A stretch of 64,000 nt of DNA from DATMER01 sp963741305 (GTDB lineage: Bacteria; Acidobacteriota; Thermoanaerobaculia; Multivoradales; UBA5704), in the NCBI GenBank assembly GCA_963741305.1, contig CAVUHL010000003.1, positions 6,882,001 through 6,946,000 of the forward strand. The letters run 5' to 3'. The position numbers were made by a program, and so were the translations under genes. The notes under the pieces are model-generated. The model did not search any database. It had not been told where the DNA came from and worked only from the letters and a program-made list of their open reading frames with translations. Below are positions 26,845-34,928 of this stretch, in pieces. Every line of letters starts with the position of its first letter. Positions within the stretch are counted from its first letter, which is position 1.

Positions 26845-27203
26845 CCCTGCCAGGAGGCGGGAGGAGCGCCGCACCCTGAAGTACGCATCCATGTCCTCTG
26901 GCGTCCAATCCTTGTGAAAGAGGGGAAAGGCCGGCGCAGGGGTGCTGATCGCGCCAAAAGCGCGCACGGCTACCGCACCAGCCCCGCCTCTTCTATGAGG
27001 TAGGAGGGACAGGCCTGCCCAAGGCCCGTCCCTGGTGTAGGTAGGCTAAGTGAATCGATTGTCAAAGAGCGGGCCCTGAGAGTCGGGCTCAGTTGAATGA
27101 CCACGCAGAGTTGCGCATAGTATGTCCTGTCCTGATGGCTGTCAATAGACCACGCACAGAGCTTGCAGGCCGGCTTCCCCTTGTGCATGTAAGAAGTTAT
27201 CGA
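26845..27203. other. intergenic stretch without a recognisable gene
   Basis: No convincing gene is seen on either strand. It is less GC-rich than its surroundings and probably includes the decayed partner of the orphan antitoxin. It leads directly into the 21-nt array. Confidence 0.4.
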
Positions 27204-27660
27204 CGCTGCCGGGCGATCCGCCGCAGAGGGCTGACGGCTCGCCCCAAGGTGCCGACCTCCCGGGTGCTGAGACGGAAGGCTCGGAGAGCGGGGCGGATCT
27301 TCTGCCCCGATGGGCGGACGGTTCCCCCCCGGACGGCGGGCCATTCAACCGGGCCAGCGGACGGCCGCCCCCGACACGGCCGTCGGTCCCCCCAACGGGG
27401 GAAAGACTCGCCGGAGTCCGCGAACGCCTCGCCGCTCGGGGGGAGCGGTCCCCCCCAACGGACGGGCCGCTCCCCCGGCGGGGGGAATGGCTCGCGCCCG
27501 TGGGGGAATCGCTCGGCGGCTGGGGGTGGAAGGCGCCGGGTTGGGGCGGACAGTCCACCGCCGGGGGGAATCGTTCACCCGTGCGCGGCGACCGTCCGCC
27601 CTTCGGGGGGAACCGTCCGGAAGTCGGGGGGAGAGGCTCGGAAAGGGCCCGCGGCAGAGC
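27204..27660. repeat. 21-nt period degenerate tandem array B
   Basis: About 21 units of exactly 21 nt can be laid in one register; units starting at 27309, 27330 and so on to 27624 are clearest. Typical units carry CGGGGGGAANCGCTC or its near complement GGGCGGACGGTTCCCCCC, so both senses of the motif occur in one array. No insertion or deletion breaks the phase over about 450 bp. It lies between convergent genes and ends within about 15 nt of the glycosyltransferase stop codon at 27670. Confidence 0.85.
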
Positions 27661-27669
27661 ACGGCCGGA

Positions 27670-29331
27670 TCATGGCTTCTCTCCTGCCAGGGGAGTATCC
27701 CGCAAAACCTCCTCGGGCCAGCCTTCGGAGCGGGCGCGCTGGCGGTAGTAGTCCAGCAGGTCGGCCTTGATCGCCGCCACCGCCGCCTCCCTGCCAAGGA
27801 TCACATCCCGCCGGATGAAGTCTCCCGAGCTGAGCGGGACGCCTCCCGCCCGCTCTCGCACTGCCGGCTCGAAGACCTGGAAGAGAGGGAGGTAATCCCG
27901 CTGGAAGCGCGGGTCGTGGCCGAGGGCGGCCTGCAGCGTCCAGTAATGGTGCAGGTGGATGAAGGTCGGCTTCGCTTCGTCGAAAATGTACTGGTAGAAC
28001 GCCTCGGGGTTCTTCTCCAGGGTCCTGGCGATCGTCCGGTCGGTCAAGCCGACGAGGTCGTAGACCCTCAGCCGTGAGGCCCAGAGGGTGCCGCCCACGT
28101 CCGGGAGCAGGATCGAGGGCTGCTCCAGCCCCAGGAGGTCCGCGTAGCGGTTGTAGCGGAGGCCGAACTTTTCGGCCACTTCCTGGAAAGAGACCGTCGG
28201 CGCAGCGGCGAAGTGCGCCGACCGGCTGGCAAAGAGGCCCAGGCTCAAGCCCACCGCGGCCAGTCCGGCCACCAGGGCCGGGAGCTTTCTGCGTGCCGGA
28301 TCGGGGAAGGGCATCTCCCCCAGGCTCGCCGCAAGGGTCACGGCGTAGGCATAGAGGAAGGGGAAGAATGGGGTTCCGAACCGGTACTCCTCCATCCAGT
28401 CGAAGGGCAGGAGCAGGAAGGGCACGGCCCCGAAGTACGCGAAGGCGAGCAGGATGCCATGCTTCCACTCGAAACGGCGCCGTCCGATCAGGAAGGCCGT
28501 GCCCGCCAGGAGCGCTGCGGGCAGAAGGACGTTGCCCGGTCCTGCCACGGACTCGAACAGCTTGAAGGCCTTGGCCGTCAACATCGGCTGCAAGGTGAGG
28601 AGGCTCAGGTAGACCTGCGCATTCGGCCCGCCCTTGGCGTAGAAGGTGTTCGGGACGAGGTCGCCGAAGTAGGACCAGCGGAAGAGGAGGAACCCTCCCA
28701 GGAGGAGGGCGAAGACTGCGGCGTATCGAAAAGCCCGGCTCCAGGCGCCCTTGCCGGTGGTGAGCGTAAGAAGAGGATAGAGGCCGGCGAAGAGGATGCC
28801 TTCCGGCCGCGTCAGCGCGAGGCCCACCGCCACGGCTCCGGCTACCCATGGGACCGCGCCGCCCTCTCGCTCCCGGACGATCAGCCAGAAGAGAAGGCAG
28901 AGGAGAAAGGCGTACAGCGGGTTCTCCAGGCCAGAGACGGTCCAGATCACGAAGGGGCTGCAGACGGCGAGCAGCAGGAGCGTCACCAGGGAGACCGCGC
29001 GGCTTGCCGTCAGAGCGAAGAGGGCGCGGTCGAGGAGGATGAACGACCCTGCCAGGAGCGCCAGGCTCACCAGCTTCGGGACGATCACCGGATGGAAGAG
29101 GCCGGCGAGAAGGGCCGGCACGAGGGTGAGCAGCCAGAGGAAGTTGGAGAACCCTTCGACCGGAGGCAGCCCGGGCTGGGAGACCAGGCCATGCCCGGCC
29201 ACGAGGTTGCGGGCATAGGCGAAGGTGATCCCCGCGTCGTCAACGATCCAATCCCCGAAGAGGAGGGCGTGGGCGAGGAGGACGAGCAGGGGGAGGGGCC
29301 AGCTCCTGCGCGTCAAGGACAACAAGGACAC
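27670..29331 (-). CDS. polytopic membrane glycosyltransferase-like protein
   Basis: About 553 residues with ten or so hydrophobic helices and an early acidic loop (GDWIVDDAGITFAYARNLV), typical of GT-C/ArnT-like glycosyltransferases that use lipid-linked sugars on the periplasmic side. The C-terminal 200 residues are soluble and aromatic-rich. The start is uncertain: GTG at 29331 or TTG at 29316, both inside the hairpin repeat at 29314-29396. It lies downstream of lpxK and the lpxL-type gene and may modify lipid A or another envelope glycan. Confidence 0.7.
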   Translation of the reverse strand: MSLLSLTRRSWPLPLLVLLAHALLFGDWIVDDAGITFAYARNLVAGHGLVSQPGLPPVEGFSNFLWLLTLVPALLAGLFHPVIVPKLVSLALLAGSFILLDRALFALTASRAVSLVTLLLLAVCSPFVIWTVSGLENPLYAFLLCLLFWLIVREREGGAVPWVAGAVAVGLALTRPEGILFAGLYPLLTLTTGKGAWSRAFRYAAVFALLLGGFLLFRWSYFGDLVPNTFYAKGGPNAQVYLSLLTLQPMLTAKAFKLFESVAGPGNVLLPAALLAGTAFLIGRRRFEWKHGILLAFAYFGAVPFLLLPFDWMEEYRFGTPFFPFLYAYAVTLAASLGEMPFPDPARRKLPALVAGLAAVGLSLGLFASRSAHFAAAPTVSFQEVAEKFGLRYNRYADLLGLEQPSILLPDVGGTLWASRLRVYDLVGLTDRTIARTLEKNPEAFYQYIFDEAKPTFIHLHHYWTLQAALGHDPRFQRDYLPLFQVFEPAVRERAGGVPLSSGDFIRRDVILGREAAVAAIKADLLDYYRQRARSEGWPEEVLRDTPLAGEKP

Positions 29332-29396
29332 CAAGGACCTCAAGGACAAGGACCGCGTCCTTGCTGTCCCTGTTGTCCTTGAGGTCCTTTCCGGTT
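29314..29396. repeat. AAGGAC/GTCCTT hairpin repeat, copy 1
   Basis: A run of AAGGACNNC units of about 9 nt is followed after CGC by the complementary GTCCTTGNN units, giving a long imperfect hairpin that ends in TCCTTTCCGGTT. It sits between the acyltransferase and the glycosyltransferase gene. A second copy with the same ending lies at 50051-50138. Confidence 0.75.
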
Positions 29397-29402
29397 CCGG
29401 GC

Positions 29403-30293
29403 TCACTTGCGCGCTTCCCACCGCCGGTGCATCCAGAGCCACTGCTCGGGATGGCGGCGGATGTCCTGCTCGGCTACCTCCAGATACCGCCGGGTCAGGT
29501 CCAGGACCGCTTCGTCCCCCTTGGCTCCCTCCATCGGGAAGATTGGGGGGTGAGCGACGAACCGGTATCTTCCCTGGGGCTCCGGGTAGAGGGCCACGGG
29601 CAGGACGGGGGCTCCGGTGCGCAGCGACAGGCGGGCGAGCACGGGCGAGGTCAGCGCGGGCCGTCCGAAAAAGGGGACCTCGATCCCCTCCTGGGGTTGC
29701 ACCCTCTGATCGATCAGGATGCCGATGATCCCCTTCTCCCTCAGGACTTCCAGCATCCGCCTCGCCGCGCCCCGCTTGGGGATGACCTGGTTCCCGAACC
29801 GTGTGCGCAGGGCCTGCACTTCCTTGTTCAGATGGGGATTGTCCGGCGGGCGGACGACGATGTGGAAGCGTCCCTTGTAGAGCCCGACCAGGGGCGCCAC
29901 CATCTCCCAGAAGCCGATGTGGGGGGAGAGGACGAAGAACCCTTTGCCCGTCCGGTCCGCGAGGTCGACGTTCTCCCATCCCTCCAGGGTGAACCGCCGG
30001 CACATCTCCACCGGGTCGAAGCGGGTCGAGGAGATGGTGTCGCACAGGGCGGCGCCAAAATGGCGGTAGCACTCCTTGGCCAGCCGCTTCCTCTCTTCTG
30101 GGGGGATCTCGGGCAGGGCCAGCTCTAGGTTGCGCAGGGCGACCTCGCGATGCCGCCGGTCGAGCGCATGCCCGAGCGCGCCGACCTTCCGCCCCAGCCC
30201 CCGCGCCGATTCGTGAGGGAGGGCGCGCAGCAATCCCTTGAGGGCTAGATAGAGGCCGTACTCGATCCGGTGGCGGATGGGGCGGTTTTTCAT
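29403..30293 (-). CDS. lpxL: LpxL-type lysophospholipid/lipid A acyltransferase
   Basis: The ATG at 30293 overlaps the lpxK stop codon, giving 296 residues. The protein has the HtrB/LpxL family layout: an N-terminal hydrophobic anchor and the active-site motif SPHIGFWEM (HX4E) near residue 131, then RPPDNPHL and GILIDQRV blocks. It should add a secondary acyl chain to a Kdo2-lipid A precursor at the inner membrane. Position next to lpxK and waaA supports this. The specific acyl donor and position are unknown. Confidence 0.9.
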   Translation of the reverse strand: MKNRPIRHRIEYGLYLALKGLLRALPHESARGLGRKVGALGHALDRRHREVALRNLELALPEIPPEERKRLAKECYRHFGAALCDTISSTRFDPVEMCRRFTLEGWENVDLADRTGKGFFVLSPHIGFWEMVAPLVGLYKGRFHIVVRPPDNPHLNKEVQALRTRFGNQVIPKRGAARRMLEVLREKGIIGILIDQRVQPQEGIEVPFFGRPALTSPVLARLSLRTGAPVLPVALYPEPQGRYRFVAHPPIFPMEGAKGDEAVLDLTRRYLEVAEQDIRRHPEQWLWMHRRWEARK

Positions 30294-31336
30294 TGATCTC
30301 CAACCGGCCCCGGGGGCCGGGGGGGTAGCCTCCCGTCCAGCCATTCCCAGAACGCCGGCTCCGGCTCGGCGCGGATGGGCAGCTCGGCGAGGGGCACATC
30401 CAGCCTGCCGAGGAGCTTGACCGCGTCCTTGACCGTGGTGAGGACGACCTCGGCGCCGCTCGAGCGGAAGGCGTCCGCGATCTTCTCCAGGCTCGGGGCG
30501 GGGTAGGGGTGGTGGTCGGGGAAGCGCAGCTCTCCGGCGACCTCGAAGCCCAGTGTTCGGGCGGTGGCCATGAAGCCATCCGGCCGGGCGATGGCTGTGA
30601 CCAGGAACACCTTTGCCCCCTCCCTCAGCTCTCCGTGATTCCCTCCATCATCAATCCGGCGAGGGCTTCCAGGCCGGGTGAAGCTCGCGAAGCCGGGTCC
30701 GGTGAAGCCGTAGGAGCGCAGCGCCTCGGCCAGCGACCGGCCATCCTCCGGAGATCCGGCGTTGGTCATGAGCACGGCATGGGCGCGGGCGATCGAGGCG
30801 AGAGGCTCTCTCAGCCGCCCGCCTGGAGCCAGCCGGCCTCCTCCGAAAGGGTCCGAGGACGGAAAAGCCACGAGATCGAGGTCCCGGCGCAGGGCCAGGT
30901 GGGAGAAGCCGTCATCCAGTAGGAAGAGGTCGGGCGTCCGGGGGAGGCGGTGGAGGGCGGCCATCCCAGCTTCGAAGCGGTCGGGTCCGACCACGACGGC
31001 CACGCCCGGCAGCTCGCCCGCCAGGAGCACCGGCTCGTCGCCCGCGAGGAGCGGCCCCAGGAGCGGCCCGTCCCCCGTGCTGACCACCCGCACGCCCCTC
31101 CCCCGGCTGGCATAGCCACGGGAGAGGATGCAGACCGCGAGCCCCCGGTCCCGCAAATGGGCGGCGACTGCCGCGGTGAGCGGAGTCTTGCCGGTACCCC
31201 CCCAGTGAAGATTGCCGACGCTCACCACCGGGCGCGGCAGATGGCGGGAGCGTGAGTGGTACCACCGGAACCGGAGCCGGTGGGCACCCCCATAGAGGAG
31301 CTGCCAGGGGGAGGCGGAGGGGGGAGGGGACTTCAT
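30290..31336 (-). CDS. lpxK: tetraacyldisaccharide 4'-kinase LpxK
   Basis: About 348 residues from the ATG at 31336 (MKSPPPSASPW). It has the LpxK P-loop GNLHWGGTGKTP near residue 45, the ILSRGYASRG motif, and LLDDGFSHLALRRDLDLV, all standard for the kinase that phosphorylates the 4' position of the lipid A disaccharide at the inner membrane. Its stop codon overlaps the lpxL-type start. A perfect 29-bp inverted repeat lies just upstream at 31374-31472. Confidence 0.95.
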   Translation of the reverse strand: MKSPPPSASPWQLLYGGAHRLRFRWYHSRSRHLPRPVVSVGNLHWGGTGKTPLTAAVAAHLRDRGLAVCILSRGYASRGRGVRVVSTGDGPLLGPLLAGDEPVLLAGELPGVAVVVGPDRFEAGMAALHRLPRTPDLFLLDDGFSHLALRRDLDLVAFPSSDPFGGGRLAPGGRLREPLASIARAHAVLMTNAGSPEDGRSLAEALRSYGFTGPGFASFTRPGSPRRIDDGGNHGELREGAKVFLVTAIARPDGFMATARTLGFEVAGELRFPDHHPYPAPSLEKIADAFRSSGAEVVLTTVKDAVKLLGRLDVPLAELPIRAEPEPAFWEWLDGRLPPRPPGPVGDQ

Positions 31337-31373
31337 TGGAGTACGACCACCCAACAGCCCTGTAGGGGCTGAA

Positions 31374-31472
31374 CCCGTCTAGCCTGGGGTTTCAACCCCA
31401 GGCGGACGCCGGCACCGCTCCTGGGGTCGCGCCCGGCACCGCTCCTGGGGTTGAAACCCCAGGCTAGACGGG
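31374..31472. repeat. 29-bp perfect inverted repeat between waaA and lpxK
   Basis: Bases 31374-31402 (CCCGTCTAGCCTGGGG then TTTCAACCCCAGG) are exactly complementary to 31444-31472. Each arm also folds on itself (CCTGGGG...CCCCAGG). The 41-bp centre contains two copies of GGCACCGCTCCTGGGG. Smaller hairpins flank it (CGCTCCTACGGAGCG). The role could be transcript folding or a repetitive palindromic element. Confidence 0.8.
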
Positions 31473-31539
31473 TGTCGCTCCTACGGAGCGAGAAATAACG
31501 CTCAGGATGAGATGCCACACTTTGTCGCATGTTGTCCAT

Positions 31540-32865
31540 CTAAGAGAGCACCGGCCCCAGCATCTCCAAGGTCCGCCCCAAGGCCCCGCGGTTCTCTTCC
31601 AGAAGCCGAAGCGCCCGCCCCCCCTGCTCACGAGCGGCCTCGGGATCGGCAATCCACTCCCCCCAGACCGCCGCCAGCTCCTCCGCATCCTTGACCCGGC
31701 GCCAGGCCTGCGCTTGGTCGAAGCGCTCGGCCATGTCGCGGAAGTTGTGCATGGAGGGGCCGGCCGCCACCGGCACTCCGAACCGGGCCGGCTCCAGGGG
31801 ATTGTGCCCCCCCTTGGGAGCCAGCGTACCGCCGATGAACGCCCCGGCGGCGATCCGGTAGAGGCCGGCGAGCTCTCCGAGGCTATCTAAAAGGACGACA
31901 TCTGGGAGGTAGGTGTAAGTCTCCCCCTCTCCCGGGGAGGGTGTGCTCGGGTGGACCGGGAGAGGGGGCCGGGGGGTGAGGGCTCCGGGAATCCCGCTCC
32001 TACGGACCGCGTTGACCCCCCTGGCGCCAAGCAACGCCGCCACCTCGTCCCAGCGCTCGGGGTGCCTGGGAGCAATCACGAGCATCGCTCCCTTGAGACG
32101 GCTGAAGGCATCCAGGATCTGCTCCTCCTCCCCGGGCGTGGTAGAGCCGGCCAGGAGGATCGGCCGTCCGGCCGCGAGGGCTCGCAGGCGCTCCTCCAGA
32201 TCGGGCTTCACGGCCGGCTCGGGCGATTCGTATTTGAGGTTGCCGGTCACGGTGACCCGCTCGGCGGGCACGCCCAGGGAGACCAGGCGGTCGCGGTCCT
32301 CGGTGCTCTGGACTCCGAAGCGGTCTACCCGGGAGAAGAGATAGCCCAGGAGACGGCGCAGCTTCTTCATCCGGCCATAGCTGCGGTCGCCCACCCGGCC
32401 GTTGATCACGGCCACGGGGAGGCTCCGGCGCTTCGCCTCGGAGAGGACCAGCGGCCAGTAGTCGCCTTCCACCAGGATCAGGGCCCTCGGCTGGAAGCGG
32501 TCGAAGAAGCGCCGGACGGCGAAGCCCAGGTCGAAGGGGAGGTAGGCGACCTCGGCCCGGTCCTGGAACAGGGCCTTCGCCCGCTCCTGGCCCGTGGGGG
32601 TCACGGTCGTCACCAGGAGGGGGAGCCCGGGCGGCAGGGCCTTGATCAGCGTGGCCGCGACCGCCACTTCCCCGACCGAGACGGCATGGATCCAGACGAA
32701 TCCGCCCTGTCCCCCCCTGGGAGCTACGGAAGTCGTTGAGGAGCCTAGCCTTCCGGACAGGGTCGGTAGATAATGGCTCCCTCTGCGGGCCAGGAGGAAG
32801 GGCCCGCCGATCAGCAGGACGGAGCCGGCCGCGAGCTGGTAGAGACCCCGGAGGAGCGAGCGCAT
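31540..32865 (-). CDS. waaA: Kdo transferase WaaA (3-deoxy-D-manno-octulosonic acid transferase)
   Basis: The 441-residue protein matches the WaaA/KdtA family: an N-terminal membrane anchor, FVWIHAVSVGEVAVA, TTVTPTGQERA, ILVEGDYWP and later ILLAGSTTPGEE and GGHNPLEPARFG motifs. It adds Kdo to lipid IVA from CMP-Kdo at the inner membrane. Around residues 296-315 a Pro/Ser-rich insertion (TPRPPLPVHPSTPSP) is encoded by an in-frame palindromic repeat; the flanking family sequence is intact. It heads the lipid A gene group. Confidence 0.93.
   Translation of the reverse strand: MRSLLRGLYQLAAGSVLLIGGPFLLARRGSHYLPTLSGRLGSSTTSVAPRGGQGGFVWIHAVSVGEVAVAATLIKALPPGLPLLVTTVTPTGQERAKALFQDRAEVAYLPFDLGFAVRRFFDRFQPRALILVEGDYWPLVLSEAKRRSLPVAVINGRVGDRSYGRMKKLRRLLGYLFSRVDRFGVQSTEDRDRLVSLGVPAERVTVTGNLKYESPEPAVKPDLEERLRALAAGRPILLAGSTTPGEEEQILDAFSRLKGAMLVIAPRHPERWDEVAALLGARGVNAVRRSGIPGALTPRPPLPVHPSTPSPGEGETYTYLPDVVLLDSLGELAGLYRIAAGAFIGGTLAPKGGHNPLEPARFGVPVAAGPSMHNFRDMAERFDQAQAWRRVKDAEELAAVWGEWIADPEAAREQGGRALRLLEENRGALGRTLEMLGPVLS
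31922..31981. repeat. in-frame palindromic repeat inside waaA
   Basis: CCCCCTCTCCCGG is followed about 20 nt later by CCGGGAGAGGGGG and GGTGAGG. It is the same C/T-G/A palindrome family as 9099-9232 and 63079-63128. Its length keeps the waaA frame and adds roughly 20 residues. Confidence 0.75.
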
Positions 32866-32924
32866 CGGCGGGCAGTATAATGAGGTGCTAGACGTTTCCC
32901 GGAGCCGCTCCGTATATCTAACTG

Positions 32925-33581
32925 ATGCTAGAGCTCGTCTTCACTCGCCGCACGCAGCCTGCCCCCTGGGCGGACGTGTCCGACCGTGACCTCCTCCTGG
33001 CGGTCCGGGAGGGGGACGAGCCCGCGTTCAACGAGCTGATCGGCCGCAAGACCAAGCCTCTCCTCCAGCTCGTCCAGCGCATCCTCAACGATTCGGAGGA
33101 GGCCCGGGACGTCGTCCAGGTGACCTTCTTCAAGGTCTGGGAGAACCGCCGCAAGTTCGACGAACGGTGGAGTCCCAACACCTGGATCTACCGCATCGCG
33201 AGCAACCTGGCCATCGACCACCTGCGCTCGCGCAAGAGCCGGGAGAAGAGCGATGAGCCCGTGCGGCAGCATCTGCTCCACCTGGCGGACGGCAGCTCCG
33301 ACCGCGACCTCAGCAGCGTCCAGCACGGCGAGGTGGCCGCGATCTTCCGCGAGCTCTCCGCCGGGCTTTCCGAGAAGCAGCGGACCGTCTTCCTCCTCAA
33401 GGAGGTCGAGGGGCTCTCCTCCGCCGAGGTGGCGGATGTGCTCAAGTGCCGCGAGTCCACGGTCCGCAATCACCTGTTCAACGCCCGCCGGTACCTCCGC
33501 GAGGAGCTGACGAAGCGCTACCCGGAGTACGCCGGCAGCTTCGGAACCTCATCCAAGCCGGTTGCGGAGGCCTCGCTGTGA
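32925..33581 (+). CDS. ECF-type RNA polymerase sigma factor
   Basis: A 218-residue sigma-70 family protein with region 2 (ARDVVQVTFFKVWENRRKF, then WIYRIASNLAIDHLRSRKSR) and region 4 (SEKQRTVFLLKEVEGLSSAEVADVL and an HTH with ESTVRNHLFNARRYLRE). Regions 1 and 3 are missing, as in ECF/RpoE factors. It directs RNA polymerase to a specific promoter set. It overlaps the next gene (GTGA), a probable anti-sigma factor, and precedes the secretion operon, which may be in its regulon. Confidence 0.92.
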   Translation: MLELVFTRRTQPAPWADVSDRDLLLAVREGDEPAFNELIGRKTKPLLQLVQRILNDSEEARDVVQVTFFKVWENRRKFDERWSPNTWIYRIASNLAIDHLRSRKSREKSDEPVRQHLLHLADGSSDRDLSSVQHGEVAAIFRELSAGLSEKQRTVFLLKEVEGLSSAEVADVLKCRESTVRNHLFNARRYLREELTKRYPEYAGSFGTSSKPVAEASL

Positions 33582-34099
33582 GCTGCCCGGAGTGGACCGC
33601 CCTGGCCGCCCACCGCCTCGACAAGCGTGGCGGCGCGGAGCCCGAGGGCTGGAACGAGGCCCTGGCTCACTTCGACGGCGGCTGCCAGCTCTGCCGCAAG
33701 GCCGCGCTCAAGTCCGATCCGACCCTGGTCTTCCGGCGGCTGGCGCAGGTTCCGGCGGCCACGATGACCGAGGCGCAGGAGCGCGCCGAGGTCGATTCGG
33801 TGCGCCAGGCCGTGGCCGCGATGCGCACGGCCAGCCGTCTGGAGAAGAGGAGCCGCCGTGCGGCCGGCGGCTGGAAGCGCTGGTCGGCAGCCGCGGTGTT
33901 GGCCCTGGCGGCCGTGACCATCCCCTCCGACGAACCGGAGCAATCTGCGCGGCTCCGCGCCAGCCTGGTGGAGCCCGCGGCGGCCCTTGACGGGGGAGCC
34001 GATCTGCCGGGGGGGTCCAGCGTCTACCACCTGGGGGACCAGGAGCTCGCGGTTGTGATGGTCTTCGATGAGAGCTTCGACGAGAGCTTTGGCGGCTGA
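33578..34099 (+). CDS. putative membrane anti-sigma factor
   Basis: The GTG at 33578 overlaps the sigma factor stop, giving 173 residues. An N-terminal CPEWTALAAHRLD and HFDGGCQLCRKAA give a His-x3-Cys-x2-Cys arrangement like zinc-binding anti-sigma (ZAS) domains. One hydrophobic segment (WSAAAVLALAAVTIP) would anchor it, with the C-terminal part outside. It probably holds the neighbouring ECF factor inactive at the membrane until a signal arrives. Confidence 0.7.
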   Translation: MSCPEWTALAAHRLDKRGGAEPEGWNEALAHFDGGCQLCRKAALKSDPTLVFRRLAQVPAATMTEAQERAEVDSVRQAVAAMRTASRLEKRSRRAAGGWKRWSAAAVLALAAVTIPSDEPEQSARLRASLVEPAAALDGGADLPGGSSVYHLGDQELAVVMVFDESFDESFGG

Positions 34100-34157
34100 G
34101 CCCCGGCTGCCGGGCAGGCCTTCCTCCCCCGTGATCCTGGAGTCCCGATTGAGCCCG

Positions 34158-34898
34158 ATGCCTTCCGTTCGCCGGACCGTCCTGGTCCTTCTCTGGATCG
34201 CTCTTCTGGCCGCGCCGGCAGGGCCGGTTTCGGCCCAGATGATCCGCAAGGATGGCGAGCTGGTCCTGCACGCGTTCACGCTGCGGAACCGGCCGGCTGC
34301 CGAGGCGGTCCAACTCGTCTCCACGATGCTGAGCAACCGTGGGACCGTCGAGCTGCAGCCGGCGACGAACACGCTGGTGATCCGCGACACACCGGCAGTG
34401 CTCGGCCAGGTCATCCCGGCCCTGCGGAGATATGATCACCCGTCGCGGCCGCTCGACCTGGACATCTTCATCATCCGGGCGACGCGCTCGGCGGTTTCGG
34501 GGGCTCCAAGCCATTCGGACCTGCCGGAGCTCCTCACCCGGAAGCTGCGCGCGGTGCTGCCGTACGAGAATTTCGACACGCAGGCGCAGGCGCGGCTTTC
34601 CTCGCGGGAAGGCGAGGCGGTCACTTTTACGTTGGGAGGGGAGTACGAGGTGAGCTTCCGCCTCGGCGCCATCACGCAAGGGGAAGAAGGGCTGCGCGTC
34701 CGGATGTCGGATTTCCGGATCTCCCGCCACCAGCGCCGGATCGGCGGGTCGCGGATACCCAAGAACCTGAACGTGGCCCTGGAGCAAACTACGAACCTGG
34801 TGCTCGCCCGCAGCGAGGAGAGCCATGAGGCGCTGATGGTCGTGTTCACGCTGCGGCAGGGCAAGCAACAACGCCCGGCCCAACAGCCGAAGCAATAG
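34158..34898 (+). CDS. secretin N-domain-like exported protein
   Basis: About 246 residues with a signal peptide (MPSVRRTVLVLLWIALLAAP). The mature part resembles the N-terminal ring-forming domains of secretins: HAFTLRNRPAAEAVQLVSTML, ATNTLVIRDTPAVLGQVIPALRRYD and the following beta-rich part. The pore-forming secretin core is missing. It is probably a periplasmic accessory of the secretin encoded 6 kb downstream. Confidence 0.7.
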   Translation: MPSVRRTVLVLLWIALLAAPAGPVSAQMIRKDGELVLHAFTLRNRPAAEAVQLVSTMLSNRGTVELQPATNTLVIRDTPAVLGQVIPALRRYDHPSRPLDLDIFIIRATRSAVSGAPSHSDLPELLTRKLRAVLPYENFDTQAQARLSSREGEAVTFTLGGEYEVSFRLGAITQGEEGLRVRMSDFRISRHQRRIGGSRIPKNLNVALEQTTNLVLARSEESHEALMVVFTLRQGKQQRPAQQPKQ

Positions 34899-34928
34899 GC
34901 CGAAGAAATAGAGGAGACCGAGGGGACA

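Noticed and set aside
27670..30579. A 969-residue protein covering the glycosyltransferase and upstream DNA
   Set aside because: The first 416 codons are a wrong-frame reading of the lpxL-type and lpxK genes. The true protein starts near 29331.
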